A stretch of DNA of 64,000 nt, from contig CAWINP010000004.1 of NCBI GenBank assembly GCA_963837485.1, positions 248,001 to 312,000 of the forward strand, in the 5' to 3' direction. Positions 27,109-36,179 of the stretch are shown here, piece after piece. The stretch's first letter is position 1. Each line of letters starts with the position of its first letter. Under the pieces are notes generated by a model, which was not told the origin of the DNA, did no database searches, and saw only the letters and a program-made list of their open reading frames with translations. This stretch comes from Solirubrobacter sp963837485 (GTDB lineage Bacteria; Actinomycetota; Thermoleophilia; Solirubrobacterales; Solirubrobacteraceae). The position numbers and the translations under genes are program-made.

Positions 27109-28535
27109 ATGGCCGTCCACGAACGCACGCGCACCGGGCTCTTCGCCACCAAGCCCGTCGACCAGCTCGTGGCCGACACCAAGGGCGGCCTCAAGCGCGC
27201 CGTCGGGCTGCTCGACCTGACCGCGCTGGGCATCGGCGCGATCATCGGCACCGGCATCTTCGTGATCCTCGGCGAGGCGATCGGCGACTCCGGTCCGGCG
27301 ATCATCCTCAGCTTCGTCCTCGCCGGCGTCACTTGCGCGTTCTCGGCGCTCTCCTACGCCGAGCTCGCATCGACGATCCCGGTCTCGGGCAGCGCCTACA
27401 CGTACGGGTACGCGACGATGGGCGAGCTGATCGCGTGGATCATCGGCTGGGACCTGATCCTCGAGTACGCCGTCTCGGTCGCGGCGATCGCCGTCGGCTG
27501 GGGTCAGTACTTCAACGACCTGATCGACGACCTGTTCGGAATCAGCCTCCCCGACTCGATCGCGCTCGCGCGCGAGGACGGCGGCACCTTCAACGTGCCG
27601 GCGGTGCTCATCGTGATCGCCGTCGCGGCGCTGCTGATCCTCGGCGTGCGCGAGAGCGCGCGCACCAACACGATCATGGTCATCACGAAGCTGGGCATCG
27701 TCGTGCTGTTCATCGTGATGGCGGCAACCGGCTTCCACTCGGACAACCTCCACCCGTTCTCGCCGCACGGCTTCCACGGCATGGTCACCGCGGCGTCGGT
27801 GATCTTCTTCGCCTACATCGGGTTCGACGCGATCTCGACGTCCGGAGAGGAGACGAAGAACCCGGGAGAGACCTGCCGATCGCGATCATCGGGTCGCTGG
27901 CGGTCTGCACGGTCCTCTACATCCTCGTGGCGCTGACCGCGGCCGGCGCGGTGCCGGCCGACAAGATCAGCGGCCAGGACGCGCCGCTGGCCTACGTGCT
28001 GCGGGTCTTGAACTTCGACTGGGCGGCGACGCTGATCTCGTTCGGCGCGCTCATCGCGATAACCAGCGTCGTGCTGACGATCCTCTACGGCCAGACACGC
28101 ATCGCGTTCGCGATGTGCCGCGACGGCCTCCTGCCGGCGAGCTGGGCCAAGCTCAGCCCGCGTCAGACGCCGGCGCTGTTGACCGCTGGGTTCGCGTTCC
28201 TGATCGCGATCGTCGCGGGGCTCTTCTCGCTCAGCGAGATCGCCAAGCTCGTCAACATCGGCACGCTGTTCGCATTCATCATCACGAACTTCGGCGTGAT
28301 CGTGCTGCGACGCACGCGCCCCGACCTGAAACGCACGTTCAGGGTGCCGTTCGTGCCGTGGTTCCCGTTGATCGGGGCGGGGCTCGCCTTCTACTTGATG
28401 AAGTACCTCGAGCGCGCCACGTGGATCCGGTTCGGCGGGTGGCTGCTGATCGGCCTGATCGTCTACTTCGCCTACGGCATCCGGCACTCGAGGCTGCGCG
28501 AGGGCGTGGTCGAGAACCCCGAGGCGCAGGTCTAG
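27109..28535 (+). pseudogene. APC-superfamily amino acid permease with one frameshift
   Basis: The first frame (27109 to about 27866) encodes the N-terminal half of a cationic-amino-acid-transporter-like permease: GIGAIIGTGIFVILGEA at helix 1 and FFAYIGFDAISTSGEETKNPG at helix 6-7. The continuation RDLPIAIIGSLAV, with the remaining helices, lies in the next frame to 28535. One missing base in or near the CCGGGAGAGACC run at about 27863-27870 explains this; restoring it gives about 475 residues, the normal length. Both halves keep good codon use, so the lesion is recent or a sequencing error. Confidence 0.85.
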
Positions 28536-29143
28536 GCGAAGCCGCGCTGCAGCTTGTCGTACGCGCGGGCCGCGTCGACGCGCAGCGCCGACGCGACGTC
28601 GTGCTGATCCTCGCCGGCGAGCAGGCGCGAGAACGCGGCGCGGAAGATCAGCCGGTGCGTCCACGCGAGTGTGCGCGCCATCACCGCGGCGACCAGGTCG
28701 TCTGGCTCGAGCTCCAGCGCCTCGGCGATCGCGGGCGTGAGCGCCGCCGCCTCCTGCTCCCAGCCGAGGAACAGACGCTCGCGAAGCGTGTGCGAGCCCA
28801 TCACCAGCCGCGGGATCGCGACGATCTTCTCGATCGGCTCGTTCTCGACGGCATCGAGCAGCTCCTCGGTCGCGCGCCGGAACGGGGTCACGACCGACCC
28901 GCCCGGCGTGAGCTCGCGGATGGCCTCGATCAGCGCCGCGGTCTTCTCCTGCCCGCGGTGGACGATCAGGTCCTCCTTGGACGGGAAGTAGTTGAACACC
29001 GTCTTCTCGGACACCTCGGCGGCGCGGGCGATCTCCGCGACGGTCACGGCGTCGAATCCACGCTCGCCGAACAGGCGCATGGCGGCCGCGGCGATCTCCT
29101 CTCGCGTCTTGAGCTTCTTGCGCTCGCGCAGACCGAGTTCCAT
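28532..29143 (-). CDS. TetR-family repressor of the adjacent DrrAB-type exporter
   Basis: The 203-residue product has a TetR N-terminal helix-turn-helix (RGFDAVTVAEIARAAEVSEKTVFNYFPSKEDLI) and a variable ligand domain. It is divergent from the ABC exporter genes, with a perfect 16-base operator palindrome between them (29163-29178), so it probably represses both itself and the exporter. Its 3' end overlaps the convergent permease gene by four bases. Confidence 0.9.
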   Translation of the reverse strand: MELGLRERKKLKTREEIAAAAMRLFGERGFDAVTVAEIARAAEVSEKTVFNYFPSKEDLIVHRGQEKTAALIEAIRELTPGGSVVTPFRRATEELLDAVENEPIEKIVAIPRLVMGSHTLRERLFLGWEQEAAALTPAIAEALELEPDDLVAAVMARTLAWTHRLIFRAAFSRLLAGEDQHDVASALRVDAARAYDKLQRGFA

Positions 29144-29162
29144 GAGAGCGCACTTTACAGCA

Positions 29163-29178
29163 GCAGTATCTTTACTGC
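29163..29178. promoter_or_regulatory. Operator palindrome between tetR-type gene and ABC exporter
   Basis: GCAGTA-TCTT-TACTGC is a perfect inverted repeat lying four bases before the exporter ATPase ATG and 20 bases from the repressor start. It is the likely TetR-type operator. Confidence 0.7.
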
Positions 29179-29181
29179 CAC

Positions 29182-30171
29182 ATGACGATTCCTGCGATCG
29201 AAGTCCGGGACCTCAAGAAGTCCTTCGGCGACGTCGAGGCGGTGCGCGGAGTCAGCTTCGAGGTCGCGCCGGGCGAGGTGTTCGGGTTCCTGGGCCCGAA
29301 CGGCGCCGGCAAGACCACCACGATCAACATGCTCTGCACGCTCGCGAAGCCCAGCTCGGGCGCGGCATTCGTGGCCGGTCACGATTCCGTCCGAGAGCGC
29401 GACGACGTCCGCCGCAACATCGGCCTGGTCTTCCAGGACCAGACGCTCGACGGCTACCTGACGGCCAAGCAGAACCTGCGGCTGCACGCCGAGCTCTACG
29501 GCGTCGAGTCCGCGCTCGTGCCGGCGCGGATGGAGCAGGTGCTGCGCATGGTCGGCCTGTGGGAGCGCAAGGACGGCAGCGTGATGACGTTCTCCGGCGG
29601 CATGCGCCGGCGCTTGGAGATCGCCCGCGGCCTGATGCACTCGCCGCGCGTGCTGTTCCTCGACGAGCCCACGATCGGGCTGGACCCGCAGACCCGCAGC
29701 TCGATCTGGCGCTACATCGCCGAGCTCAAGGAGCGCGAGGAGATCACGATCTTCATGACCACGCACTACATGGACGAGGCCGAGTTCTGCGATCGCATCG
29801 CGATCATGGACAACGGCAAGATCGTCGCGCTCGACACGCCGGAGGCGCTCAAGGCCGAGGTCGGCGCCGACCGCGTGCGGATCCAGACCTTCGACGACGA
29901 GGCGGCGATCGCCGCGCTCGAGGAGCGCTTCGGGCTGGAGGCGAAGCTGTCCGAGGGCGCGGTGACGTTCTTCGTGCCCTCTGGCGAGGAGTTCGTCCCG
30001 CGCCTGTTCGCCGAGCTCGGCGTCGGCATCAAGTCGGTCGCCGTCGCGCGGCCGACGCTCGACGACGTGTTCATGCGGTACACGGGTTCGACGATCCGCG
30101 ACGCCGAGGAGGACCCCTCCGCTGCGCGGAACCGCCGGATCATGCAGGTGATGGCTGGGAGCCGGCGATGA
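29182..30171 (+). CDS. ABC exporter ATPase, DrrA type
   Basis: The 329-residue ATPase has Walker A GPNGAGKTT (about residue 39), signature FSGGMRRR, Walker B VLFLDEP and the extended C-terminal domain of the daunorubicin-resistance (DrrA) branch. It would energise the ABC-2 permease encoded downstream for drug or lipid export. The ATG is preceded by the TetR-type operator and no clear ribosome site, so the message may be nearly leaderless. The junction with the permease gene is filled by repeat copy C. Confidence 0.93.
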   Translation: MTIPAIEVRDLKKSFGDVEAVRGVSFEVAPGEVFGFLGPNGAGKTTTINMLCTLAKPSSGAAFVAGHDSVRERDDVRRNIGLVFQDQTLDGYLTAKQNLRLHAELYGVESALVPARMEQVLRMVGLWERKDGSVMTFSGGMRRRLEIARGLMHSPRVLFLDEPTIGLDPQTRSSIWRYIAELKEREEITIFMTTHYMDEAEFCDRIAIMDNGKIVALDTPEALKAEVGADRVRIQTFDDEAAIAALEERFGLEAKLSEGAVTFFVPSGEEFVPRLFAELGVGIKSVAVARPTLDDVFMRYTGSTIRDAEEDPSAARNRRIMQVMAGSRR

Positions 30172-30230
30172 CTCGCCCTGCGGGCTCGCATCGCTGGGAG
30201 TGTTCGCCTAGAGGGCGAAACTCCCGGGAG
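30164..30230 (+). repeat. Two-hairpin intra-operon repeat, copy C
   Basis: The element covers the ATPase stop and runs to the ribosome site of the permease gene (GGGAGG, seven bases before the ATG). Stem 1 is GCGATG/CATCGC around GCCCTGCGGGC; stem 2 is GGGAGTGTTCGCC/GGGCGAAACTCCC. Base pairs differ from copies A and B in a compensatory way. Confidence 0.75.
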
Positions 30231-30238
30231 GTGTTGAC

Positions 30239-31102
30239 ATGAGCGCGGTGCCCGTCGAGGTCGTCCGGGTCCGCGTCCCGCCGCGCACGTGGCGCAGCGA
30301 GGTCCGCGCCATCAAGATCGTCTGGACGCGCGAGCTGATCCGCTTCAAGGCCGACCGGATGCGGATCGTGACGTCGCTGATCCAGCCGCTGCTGTTCCTG
30401 TTCGTGCTCGGCGGCGGCCTGTCGCAGCTCTCGGCGGCGAGCACCGGCGGCGTCGACTTCAAGACGTTCATCTACCCGGGGATCCTGTGCATCGCGGTGC
30501 TGTTCACGGCGATGTTCAGCGCCGCCTCGATCGTCTGGGACCGCGAGTTCGGCTTCCTGCGCGAGATGATGGTCGCGCCGATCCGGCGCAGCTCGATCGT
30601 GATCGGGAAGTGCTTCGGCGGCGCCACGGTGGCGAGCTTCCAGGGCGTGATCCTGATCGCCCTGGCCGGGCTGGTCGGCGTGCCCTACGACCCGCTGCTG
30701 ATCCTCGGCATCTTCGCGTTGCAGCTGCTGCTCGCGTTCTCGATCACCGCTTTTGGCGTGATGGTCGCAGTGCGGATCAAGCAGATGCAGTCGTTCATGG
30801 GCGTGATGCAGATGATCATCACGCCGCTGTTCTTCATCTCCGGCGTGTTCTTCCCGGTCACCAACCTGCCCGGCTGGCTCGCGTTCCTGAACCGGCTCGA
30901 CCCGCTGACCTACGCCGTCGACCCGATGCGGCGGCTGGTCTTCAGCCACCTCGACATCACGCCGCGGGCGCGCCAGGCGCTGGACCCGGGCGTGACCTGG
31001 TTCGGGTGGCGCGTGCCGACGGCGCTCGAGATCGCGGTCGTCGCCGTGCTCGGGCTGGTGATGCTCGGGATCGCGATCTGGGAGTTCAACGCGAGCGAGT
31101 AG
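30239..31102 (+). CDS. ABC-2 type exporter permease, DrrB-like
   Basis: The 287-residue product has about six membrane helices and the ABC-2 pattern, including RELIRFKADRMRIVTSLIQPLLFLFVLGGGL at the first helix and the late FFISGVFFPVTNLPGWLAFLNRLDPLTYAVDPMR segment. It pairs with the DrrA-type ATPase. Its last 193 bases are overlapped on the other strand by the open frame of the RsbW-like gene. Confidence 0.92.
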   Translation: MSAVPVEVVRVRVPPRTWRSEVRAIKIVWTRELIRFKADRMRIVTSLIQPLLFLFVLGGGLSQLSAASTGGVDFKTFIYPGILCIAVLFTAMFSAASIVWDREFGFLREMMVAPIRRSSIVIGKCFGGATVASFQGVILIALAGLVGVPYDPLLILGIFALQLLLAFSITAFGVMVAVRIKQMQSFMGVMQMIITPLFFISGVFFPVTNLPGWLAFLNRLDPLTYAVDPMRRLVFSHLDITPRARQALDPGVTWFGWRVPTALEIAVVAVLGLVMLGIAIWEFNASE

Positions 31103-31551
31103 AAGAGGGTTGGACCGCGGCCGCGCGTGCGACCGCGCTCCGGTGCTTCGGCCGCCTCGGGAGCCGCGGCGCCACCGAGCGCGAGCTCGAACCACATCAC
31201 CACGTTCGGCTCGTGCTCGACGCCCCAGCGCTCGGACATGCGCGACACCAGCAGCATGCCGAAGCCCCCGCCGCCGCTCAGGTCGGGCGTGCGCAGCCTC
31301 GGATCGGCCTGGACGCCGGTGTCGCGCAGCTCGACGCGCACGCGGCCGTCGCGCACGCCGACGCGCAGGTCGATCTCGCCGTCCTCCCCCACGCCGCCGT
31401 GACGCACGCTGTTGGCGACGATCTCGGTCACCAGCAGTTGCAGGTCGCCGAGCACGGCGGCCGGAAGGTCCGCGGAGAGCCGCTCCGCCAGCACGCGCCG
31501 TGCGTGCCCGGCGGCCTGCTCGCCACCCGCGATGACGACGCGGAGGTCCAT
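30910..31551 (-). CDS. RsbW-like ATP-binding protein (anti-sigma kinase type)
   Basis: The first about 130 residues form a GHKL ATPase domain: N-box LLVTEIVANSVRHGG, G1 box ELRDTGVQ and a GGGGFGMLLVSRMSERWGVE segment, as in RsbW/SpoIIAB-like serine kinases and anti-sigma factors. The frame then stays open for about 80 more residues, antisense to the end of the ABC permease gene; that tail (rich in Ser/Thr/Arg) shows no domain and may be a read-through caused by loss of the native stop. No partner anti-anti-sigma gene is adjacent. Confidence 0.7.
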   Translation of the reverse strand: MDLRVVIAGGEQAAGHARRVLAERLSADLPAAVLGDLQLLVTEIVANSVRHGGVGEDGEIDLRVGVRDGRVRVELRDTGVQADPRLRTPDLSGGGGFGMLLVSRMSERWGVEHEPNVVMWFELALGGAAAPEAAEAPERGRTRGRGPTLFYSLALNSQIAIPSITSPSTATTAISSAVGTRHPNQVTPGSSAWRARGVMSRWLKTSRRIGSTA

Positions 31552-31576
31552 GGGGCGGCCGGGGAAGGTACACGAC

Positions 31577-32902
31577 TCACCCGACTTTCGAAAGCAGCCG
31601 CACCTCCTGCAACCGCAGCACCACCAGCAGCGCGAGGCCGGCGAGCGGAGCCGCGCACAGGAACACGATTCGCACGCCCTCGGCGACGTCGCCGTCGTGG
31701 GCCGCGAAGACGGCGCCGAGCGCGGCCGCCCCCGCCGCTCCGCCGAGCGCGCGGAAGAACCCGGTGGCGGCCGTCGCGGTGCCCAGCCGGCTGCGTTCGA
31801 CCGCGTTCTGGACCGCGACCACGAGCACCTGGGTGACCAGGCCGAAGCCCGCGCCGAACGCGAGCAGGCAGGCGTCGACGAGCAGCGCCGAGCGCGACGC
31901 CGCCACCGCGGCGAGCCCCAGCAGCGCAGCCGTCATCAGCGCGAGCCCGGTCACCGGGTAGCGCTTGTAGCGTCCGGTGCGGGCGATCGCGCGACCGCTG
32001 AGGATCGTCGCCGCGGTCGTCCCGAGCATCATCGGGACCAGCAACAGGCCCGCCTCGGTCGGCGTCGCGCCGGTCGCGACCTGCAGGAACAGCGGCACGA
32101 ACACGGTCACGCTGAACAGCGCGGCGGTGGCCAGGAACAGCGCGATCGCGGCGATCGCCACGGCGGGCGCGGCGACCATGTCGAACGGGACGACGGGGTC
32201 CACGGCACGACGCTCGCGCGCGACGAAGGCGACGGCCAGCGCTGCGGCGAGCGCGGCCAGCGGGACTCCTGGGTCGATGCAGAAGAGCATGAACGCCGTG
32301 GTCGCACCGGCGAGCAGAGCGGCCCCCGAGGCGTCGAGCGGCTGGTCGGCGCTTGCCGGCGCGGCGGGAAGCGCGCGAGAGAGCGCAACCAGCGCGGCGG
32401 CGCCGAGGGGGAGGTTGACGTAGAAGACCCAGCGCCAGCTCGCATGCTCGACCAGCAGGCCGCCCACGAGCGGGCCGATCACGGTGGCGGCGGAGAACGC
32501 AGCGGCGATGTAGCCCTGATAGCGGCCGCGCTCGCGCGGCGCGACGATGTCGCCGACGCTCGCCATCGCGAGCGTCATCAGGCCGCCGGCGGCGATGCCC
32601 TGCACCGCGCGCAGGACGATCAGCTGCGTGATGTCCTGCGCGAGCCCGCAGGCGGCGCTGGCGAGCACGAACCACGCGAGCGCGACCTGCAGCAGCCGCT
32701 TGCGGCCGTGGCGGTCGCCGAGCTTGCCCCACAGCGGCGTCGCGGCGGTGGCGGCGACGACGTACGCGCTCACCACCCAGGAGACGTCGGCGAGGCTGCC
32801 GAGGTCGCGGGCGATGGTGGGCAGGCCGGTGGCAAGGATCGTCTGGTCGAGGACCGCGGGGAGCATCGCGAGGATGAGCGCGGCGAACGGGAGACGGGTC
32901 AT
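31577..32902 (-). CDS. MFS drug exporter, DHA2 (EmrB/QacA) type
   Basis: The 441-residue product starts with LPAVLDQTILATGLPTIARDLG (motif D1-like) and has PLWGKLGDRHGRKRLL (motif A) and a GPLVGGLLVEHASWRWVFYVNLPLG segment (motif C and after), all typical of the 14-helix DHA2 pumps. Two TTAGAnGTCTAA-type palindromes lie 10-36 bases upstream, a sign of TetR/MarR-type repression, but no regulator gene is adjacent; a 303 bp inverted-repeat element occupies that position. Confidence 0.92.
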   Translation of the reverse strand: MTRLPFAALILAMLPAVLDQTILATGLPTIARDLGSLADVSWVVSAYVVAATAATPLWGKLGDRHGRKRLLQVALAWFVLASAACGLAQDITQLIVLRAVQGIAAGGLMTLAMASVGDIVAPRERGRYQGYIAAAFSAATVIGPLVGGLLVEHASWRWVFYVNLPLGAAALVALSRALPAAPASADQPLDASGAALLAGATTAFMLFCIDPGVPLAALAAALAVAFVARERRAVDPVVPFDMVAAPAVAIAAIALFLATAALFSVTVFVPLFLQVATGATPTEAGLLLVPMMLGTTAATILSGRAIARTGRYKRYPVTGLALMTAALLGLAAVAASRSALLVDACLLAFGAGFGLVTQVLVVAVQNAVERSRLGTATAATGFFRALGGAAGAAALGAVFAAHDGDVAEGVRIVFLCAAPLAGLALLVVLRLQEVRLLSKVG

Positions 32903-32911
32903 TCGCCTATC

Positions 32912-32938
32912 TTAGACGTCTAATCCTTAGATGTCTAT
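32912..32938. promoter_or_regulatory. Tandem operator palindromes before MFS gene
   Basis: TTAGACGTCTAA (32912-32923) is a perfect palindrome; TTAGATGTCTAT (32927-32938) is a near copy 15 bases on. They start ten bases upstream of the exporter ATG. Confidence 0.7.
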
Positions 32939-32950
32939 GTGTGGTTCTTG

Positions 32951-33253
32951 AGCGGACTCGCCGCGTGCTGGGCGCGGCTTGGCTGAACGGCAACTGCCCA
33001 GTAAGGGGGAGCGGGTGTCCGATCGTGATCGATCATCCGTGGAATGGATACGAGCACAATCGATCACGGAATTACTCAAAGGGAAGGGGGTGCCCCACGT
33101 TTGTCAACCCAGAGGCATACAAACGTGCGTCACCCCCTCGCTCAGCGCCCGAGGCGATGATCGATTTACAGTCACCGCAACTTTCTCCCCCCACCCCTTA
33201 CCTGCGCAGTTGCCGTTAAAGCCAACCCGCGCCCAGCACGCGGCGTGTCCGCT
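32951..33253. mobile_element. 303 bp element with long inverted ends and central hairpin
   Basis: The ends are about 60-base imperfect inverted repeats, starting AGCGGAC(T/A)CGCCGCGTGCTGG and including GGCAACTGC and GTAAGGGG. Complementarity continues inward (CGATCATC at 33028 and its complement near 33156), and the centre is a strong hairpin (33086-33137, stem with CACGTTTGT/ACAAACGTG). The whole element can fold on itself. No coding capacity is convincing. It may be a MITE or a structured non-coding RNA; no clear target duplication is seen. Confidence 0.65.
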
Positions 33254-33268
33254 GATGGGGCGCCCGCC

Positions 33269-34024
33269 TCAACCACGCCGAAGCCACCGGAACCGCCGCA
33301 CCGCGATCGCCAGCCCCACGACACCCCAGAGCGCCACGATCGCCAGGTCCCCGAGCTCCAGCTTCCCCGCGGGCGCGAACAGCGCGACCATCGAGACCGC
33401 GAGGTGGCGGATCGGGAAGGCGTCGGCGACCCCCAGGAGCCACCCCGGGATCTGGTCCGACGGCACGAAGACGCCGGAGATGAAGTACAGCGGCAGCACG
33501 ATCGCCTGGACCACCGGCACCGCGCTGTCGGCCGAGCGGATCACCGCGGCGAGCGCGAACCCCAGGCAGCAGAACGAGATCGCGCCCACGGCGATGACGA
33601 GGATCAGCGCGGGGATGCGCGCGACCGGGAGGTCGACGCCGTAGGCGACGATCCCCACCGCCACGAGGATCGCCACCGTCGCGAGCGCGATCGCCACGCA
33701 CGACAGCGCGCGGCCGACGATCAGCACCCAGGCCGGCACCGGCGTCGCGCGGCGGCGCTTGAGGACGCCGGCGTCGCGCTGCGTGGTGACGGTGATCACG
33801 AGGTTGACCATCGCGGCGGAGACGATCCCCAGCGTGCCGAGCCCCGGCACGTAGTACTGGCTCGGGTCGATCGTCCCGCCCTGGACCTGGATGGTGCCGT
33901 CACCGAACACCGCGCCGAAGATCACGAGGAAGATCAGCGGCATCAGGACGGTGAAGAACCGCGCCTGCGGGTTGCGCCAGAAGACGAGCAGGTCGTAGCG
34001 CAGCTGGTGAAGAGCGAGGTTCAC
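33269..34024 (-). CDS. ABC-2 type exporter permease
   Basis: The 251-residue product has about six membrane helices with the ABC-2 pattern (FFTVLMPLIFLVIFGAVFGDG, TTQRDAGVLKRRRATPVPAWVLI and LPLYFISGVFVPSDQIPGWL). The GTG start overlaps the stop of the ATPase gene (GTGA), giving a coupled pair. Substrate unknown; drug or polymer export is likely. Confidence 0.9.
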   Translation of the reverse strand: MNLALHQLRYDLLVFWRNPQARFFTVLMPLIFLVIFGAVFGDGTIQVQGGTIDPSQYYVPGLGTLGIVSAAMVNLVITVTTQRDAGVLKRRRATPVPAWVLIVGRALSCVAIALATVAILVAVGIVAYGVDLPVARIPALILVIAVGAISFCCLGFALAAVIRSADSAVPVVQAIVLPLYFISGVFVPSDQIPGWLLGVADAFPIRHLAVSMVALFAPAGKLELGDLAIVALWGVVGLAIAVRRFRWLRRG

Positions 34025-34890
34025 TGGACGAGCTGCAGGTAGACGTCCTCGAGCGTGGGCCGGCGGACCTCGAGGTCGGCCAGATCGGCGCCGGACTCCT
34101 CGGCCCACTCGGCGAGCGCGCGCAGCACCGGCAGCGGCCGCTCGGCGCGGATCACCGCGCGCCCGTCGACCTCGCCGGCGCCGAAGCGGTCGGGAAGGCC
34201 CGGCGGGGCGGTGAACGCGATCACCGCCGCCTCGCGGTCGCGGCCGCCGAGCGAGCCGGGCGTGCCCTCGGCGACCACCTCGCCGCGCGCGAGCACGACG
34301 ATCCGGTCGGCCAGCTGCTCGGCCTCGTCCATGTAGTGCGTGGTGAGGATGATCGTGCACCCCAGCTCGCGCAGGCCGGCGATCATCTGCCAGGCCGCGC
34401 GGCGCGCGCTCGGGTCAAAGCCCGTCGTCGGCTCGTCGAGGAAGATCAGCTCGGGGTCGCCGACGAGCGCGAGCGCGACGTCGATCCGGCGCTGCTGGCC
34501 GCCCGACAGCCTTCCGCAGCGGCGCTCGGCGAGCTCGTCGAGGCCGACGAGCGCCATCACCTCGTCGACGGCGCGCGGGCGCGCGTAGTAGCCCGCGTAC
34601 AGGGACAGGCACTCGCGCACGGTCAGCTCGGGCTCGACGACCGACTCCTGCAGCACGATCCCGACGCGCTCGCGCCAGCCCTTCGGCGGGTCGCCCGGAT
34701 CGGCGCCGAGCACGGTCGCCTCTCCCCCGGTCCGCATCCGGAAGCCCTCGAGGATCTCGACCACGGTGGTCTTCCCGGCGCCGTTGGGGCCGAGCAGCGC
34801 GACCACCTCACCGTGCGCCACGTGCAGGTCGACTCCGCGCACCGCCTCGACGTCGCCATAGGCCATCCGCAGCCCGCTGACGTCGATCAC
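34021..34890 (-). CDS. ABC exporter ATPase
   Basis: The 289-residue ATPase has Walker A GPNGAGKTT, signature LSGGQQRR, Walker B ELIFLDEPTTGFDP and switch His in THYMDEAEQ. The GTG start overlaps the stop of the glycoside hydrolase gene by four bases and places the first strand (VIDVSGLRMAYGDVEAV) correctly. It pairs with the permease downstream. Coupling with a glycosidase gene is odd for an exporter and may be only positional. Confidence 0.93.
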   Translation of the reverse strand: MIDVSGLRMAYGDVEAVRGVDLHVAHGEVVALLGPNGAGKTTVVEILEGFRMRTGGEATVLGADPGDPPKGWRERVGIVLQESVVEPELTVRECLSLYAGYYARPRAVDEVMALVGLDELAERRCGRLSGGQQRRIDVALALVGDPELIFLDEPTTGFDPSARRAAWQMIAGLRELGCTIILTTHYMDEAEQLADRIVVLARGEVVAEGTPGSLGGRDREAAVIAFTAPPGLPDRFGAGEVDGRAVIRAERPLPVLRALAEWAEESGADLADLEVRRPTLEDVYLQLVQ

Positions 34891-36044
34891 GCGCGCCCGT
34901 CCCACTCGTGCTCGAGCGCCCAGCGGGCGCCGATCGTCCACGCCTGGACGCGGTTGGCGATCGCGATCCCGTGCGCCTCGCCGTCGACGACGGCGTAGAG
35001 TTCGGGGTAGCGGCCCAGCCGGTCGAGCGCGGTGAGCACGCCGGTGCGCACGCGCTCGGCGGCCTCGTGGCGGCCGGCGGCGCGCAGCCCGCCCCAGCCG
35101 AGCCACGAGTCGAACGGCCAGACCGAGCCGCGGTGGTAGGCGCCGGGCGCGAAGGCCGGCGAGTCCGACGAGAGCGTGCGCAGGCCCAAGCCGGTCAGCA
35201 CGTCGGGCTCGCACAACCGGTCCGCGATGGCGCCGGCGTCCTCGATCGCGTCCGCCCACAAGAGCCAGCCGAGCTGCGACCCGGCGCCCGGGACGGGCGT
35301 GCCGAGCGGGACCGGCGCGGCGCGCTCGCCCGGCGGCGGCCCGGCCTCGATCGCCATCACGTCGGGCCCGAACACCTCGCCGATCGCCGCGCGCAGCTCC
35401 TCCGCGCGGCGCAGCCACGCGTCGTCGCCGCTCAGCTTCGCGGCCGCCCGCAGCGCCGCGACGGTCACCGCCTGCGTGTCGGCGTCGGCCAGCGGCGGCG
35501 CGGCGAGCGTGCCGTCGGGGCGTGCGATCCCGCCTCCGTCGGCGCCGGTGATCGTGTCGCGCCAGCCCTGCTGGGTGAGTCCGAAGCGCCCGGGCGAGTG
35601 CCGCAGCAGCCCGCCGCCCGCGTCGAGCTCTCCGGCCAGCCAGCGCGCAGCGGCCTCCCAGCCGGCCACTGGCTCGCCCAGCGCCCCGGCGACCACCAGG
35701 AACCAGGACGTGGCGTCGGCCGTCCCGTAGTACGCGAACGGGCCGTCGTCCGGCCAGCCCGCGTCCACGAACGGCTCCGGCGCGGCGTCGCGGAACTCGT
35801 GCCCGATCTTCCCCGGCGCCTCGAGCGTCAGCGGGTTCGCGTGCACGCCCTGGCGGGCGGCGAGCGCGGCGAGCGTCGCTCGCGCCACGTCCGGTCGCGC
35901 CGGCAGCACCTGCAGCGCGGTGATCAGCGAGTCGCGCCCGAACAGCGCGTGGAAGCGCCCGGGGTCGCCGGGCTCCACCGGCGGCGCCGAGGCGTACGGC
36001 CAGCCCTCGTCGGAGAGCACGGCGTCGAGCCCGTCCACGTCCAT
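34887..36044 (-). CDS. Six-hairpin glycosidase, amylo-alpha-1,6-glucosidase-like
   Basis: The 385-residue product contains the (alpha/alpha)6-barrel features of glycogen-debranching-type glucosidases: FHALFGRDSLITALQ near residue 32, a HANPLTLEAPGKIGHEFRD region, GQQGWRDT-like segment (LTQQGWRDTITGADG) and AYHRGSVWPFDSWLGWGG near the C terminus. It lacks the N-terminal beta domain of full-length enzymes, so it is shorter than usual. It would hydrolyse alpha-glycosidic bonds in the cytoplasm. It is divergent from the LacI regulator of the sugar uptake operon, which fits a role on the imported sugar. Confidence 0.8.
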   Translation of the reverse strand: MDVDGLDAVLSDEGWPYASAPPVEPGDPGRFHALFGRDSLITALQVLPARPDVARATLAALAARQGVHANPLTLEAPGKIGHEFRDAAPEPFVDAGWPDDGPFAYYGTADATSWFLVVAGALGEPVAGWEAAARWLAGELDAGGGLLRHSPGRFGLTQQGWRDTITGADGGGIARPDGTLAAPPLADADTQAVTVAALRAAAKLSGDDAWLRRAEELRAAIGEVFGPDVMAIEAGPPPGERAAPVPLGTPVPGAGSQLGWLLWADAIEDAGAIADRLCEPDVLTGLGLRTLSSDSPAFAPGAYHRGSVWPFDSWLGWGGLRAAGRHEAAERVRTGVLTALDRLGRYPELYAVVDGEAHGIAIANRVQAWTIGARWALEHEWDGRA

Positions 36045-36112
36045 CCGCGCGAGGATGCCATGCCCGGCGGACCCGCGCCGCGCTGACCGAGCCGGCGCGG
36101 GCCCTCGCGATG

Positions 36113-36131
36113 GGTTAACGCAGGCGTAACC
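36113..36131. promoter_or_regulatory. Inverted repeat in glycosidase/lacI intergenic region
   Basis: GGTTAACGCAGGCGTAACC is an inverted repeat with one bulged base, about 70 bases upstream of the glycosidase start. It could be an operator distinct from the LacI box at 36180. Confidence 0.4.
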
Positions 36132-36179
36132 GCGGAAGCGCCTAGTCGCGTTGACGTAGGTCCACGCCTTGTGACACGA

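Noticed and set aside
33086..33137. Strong central hairpin as an intrinsic terminator
   Set aside because: No U-run follows on either strand and it sits in the middle of a larger symmetrical element.
32979..33644. Open frame over the 303 bp inverted-repeat element
   Set aside because: The first part translates the element and the second is antisense to an ABC permease gene.
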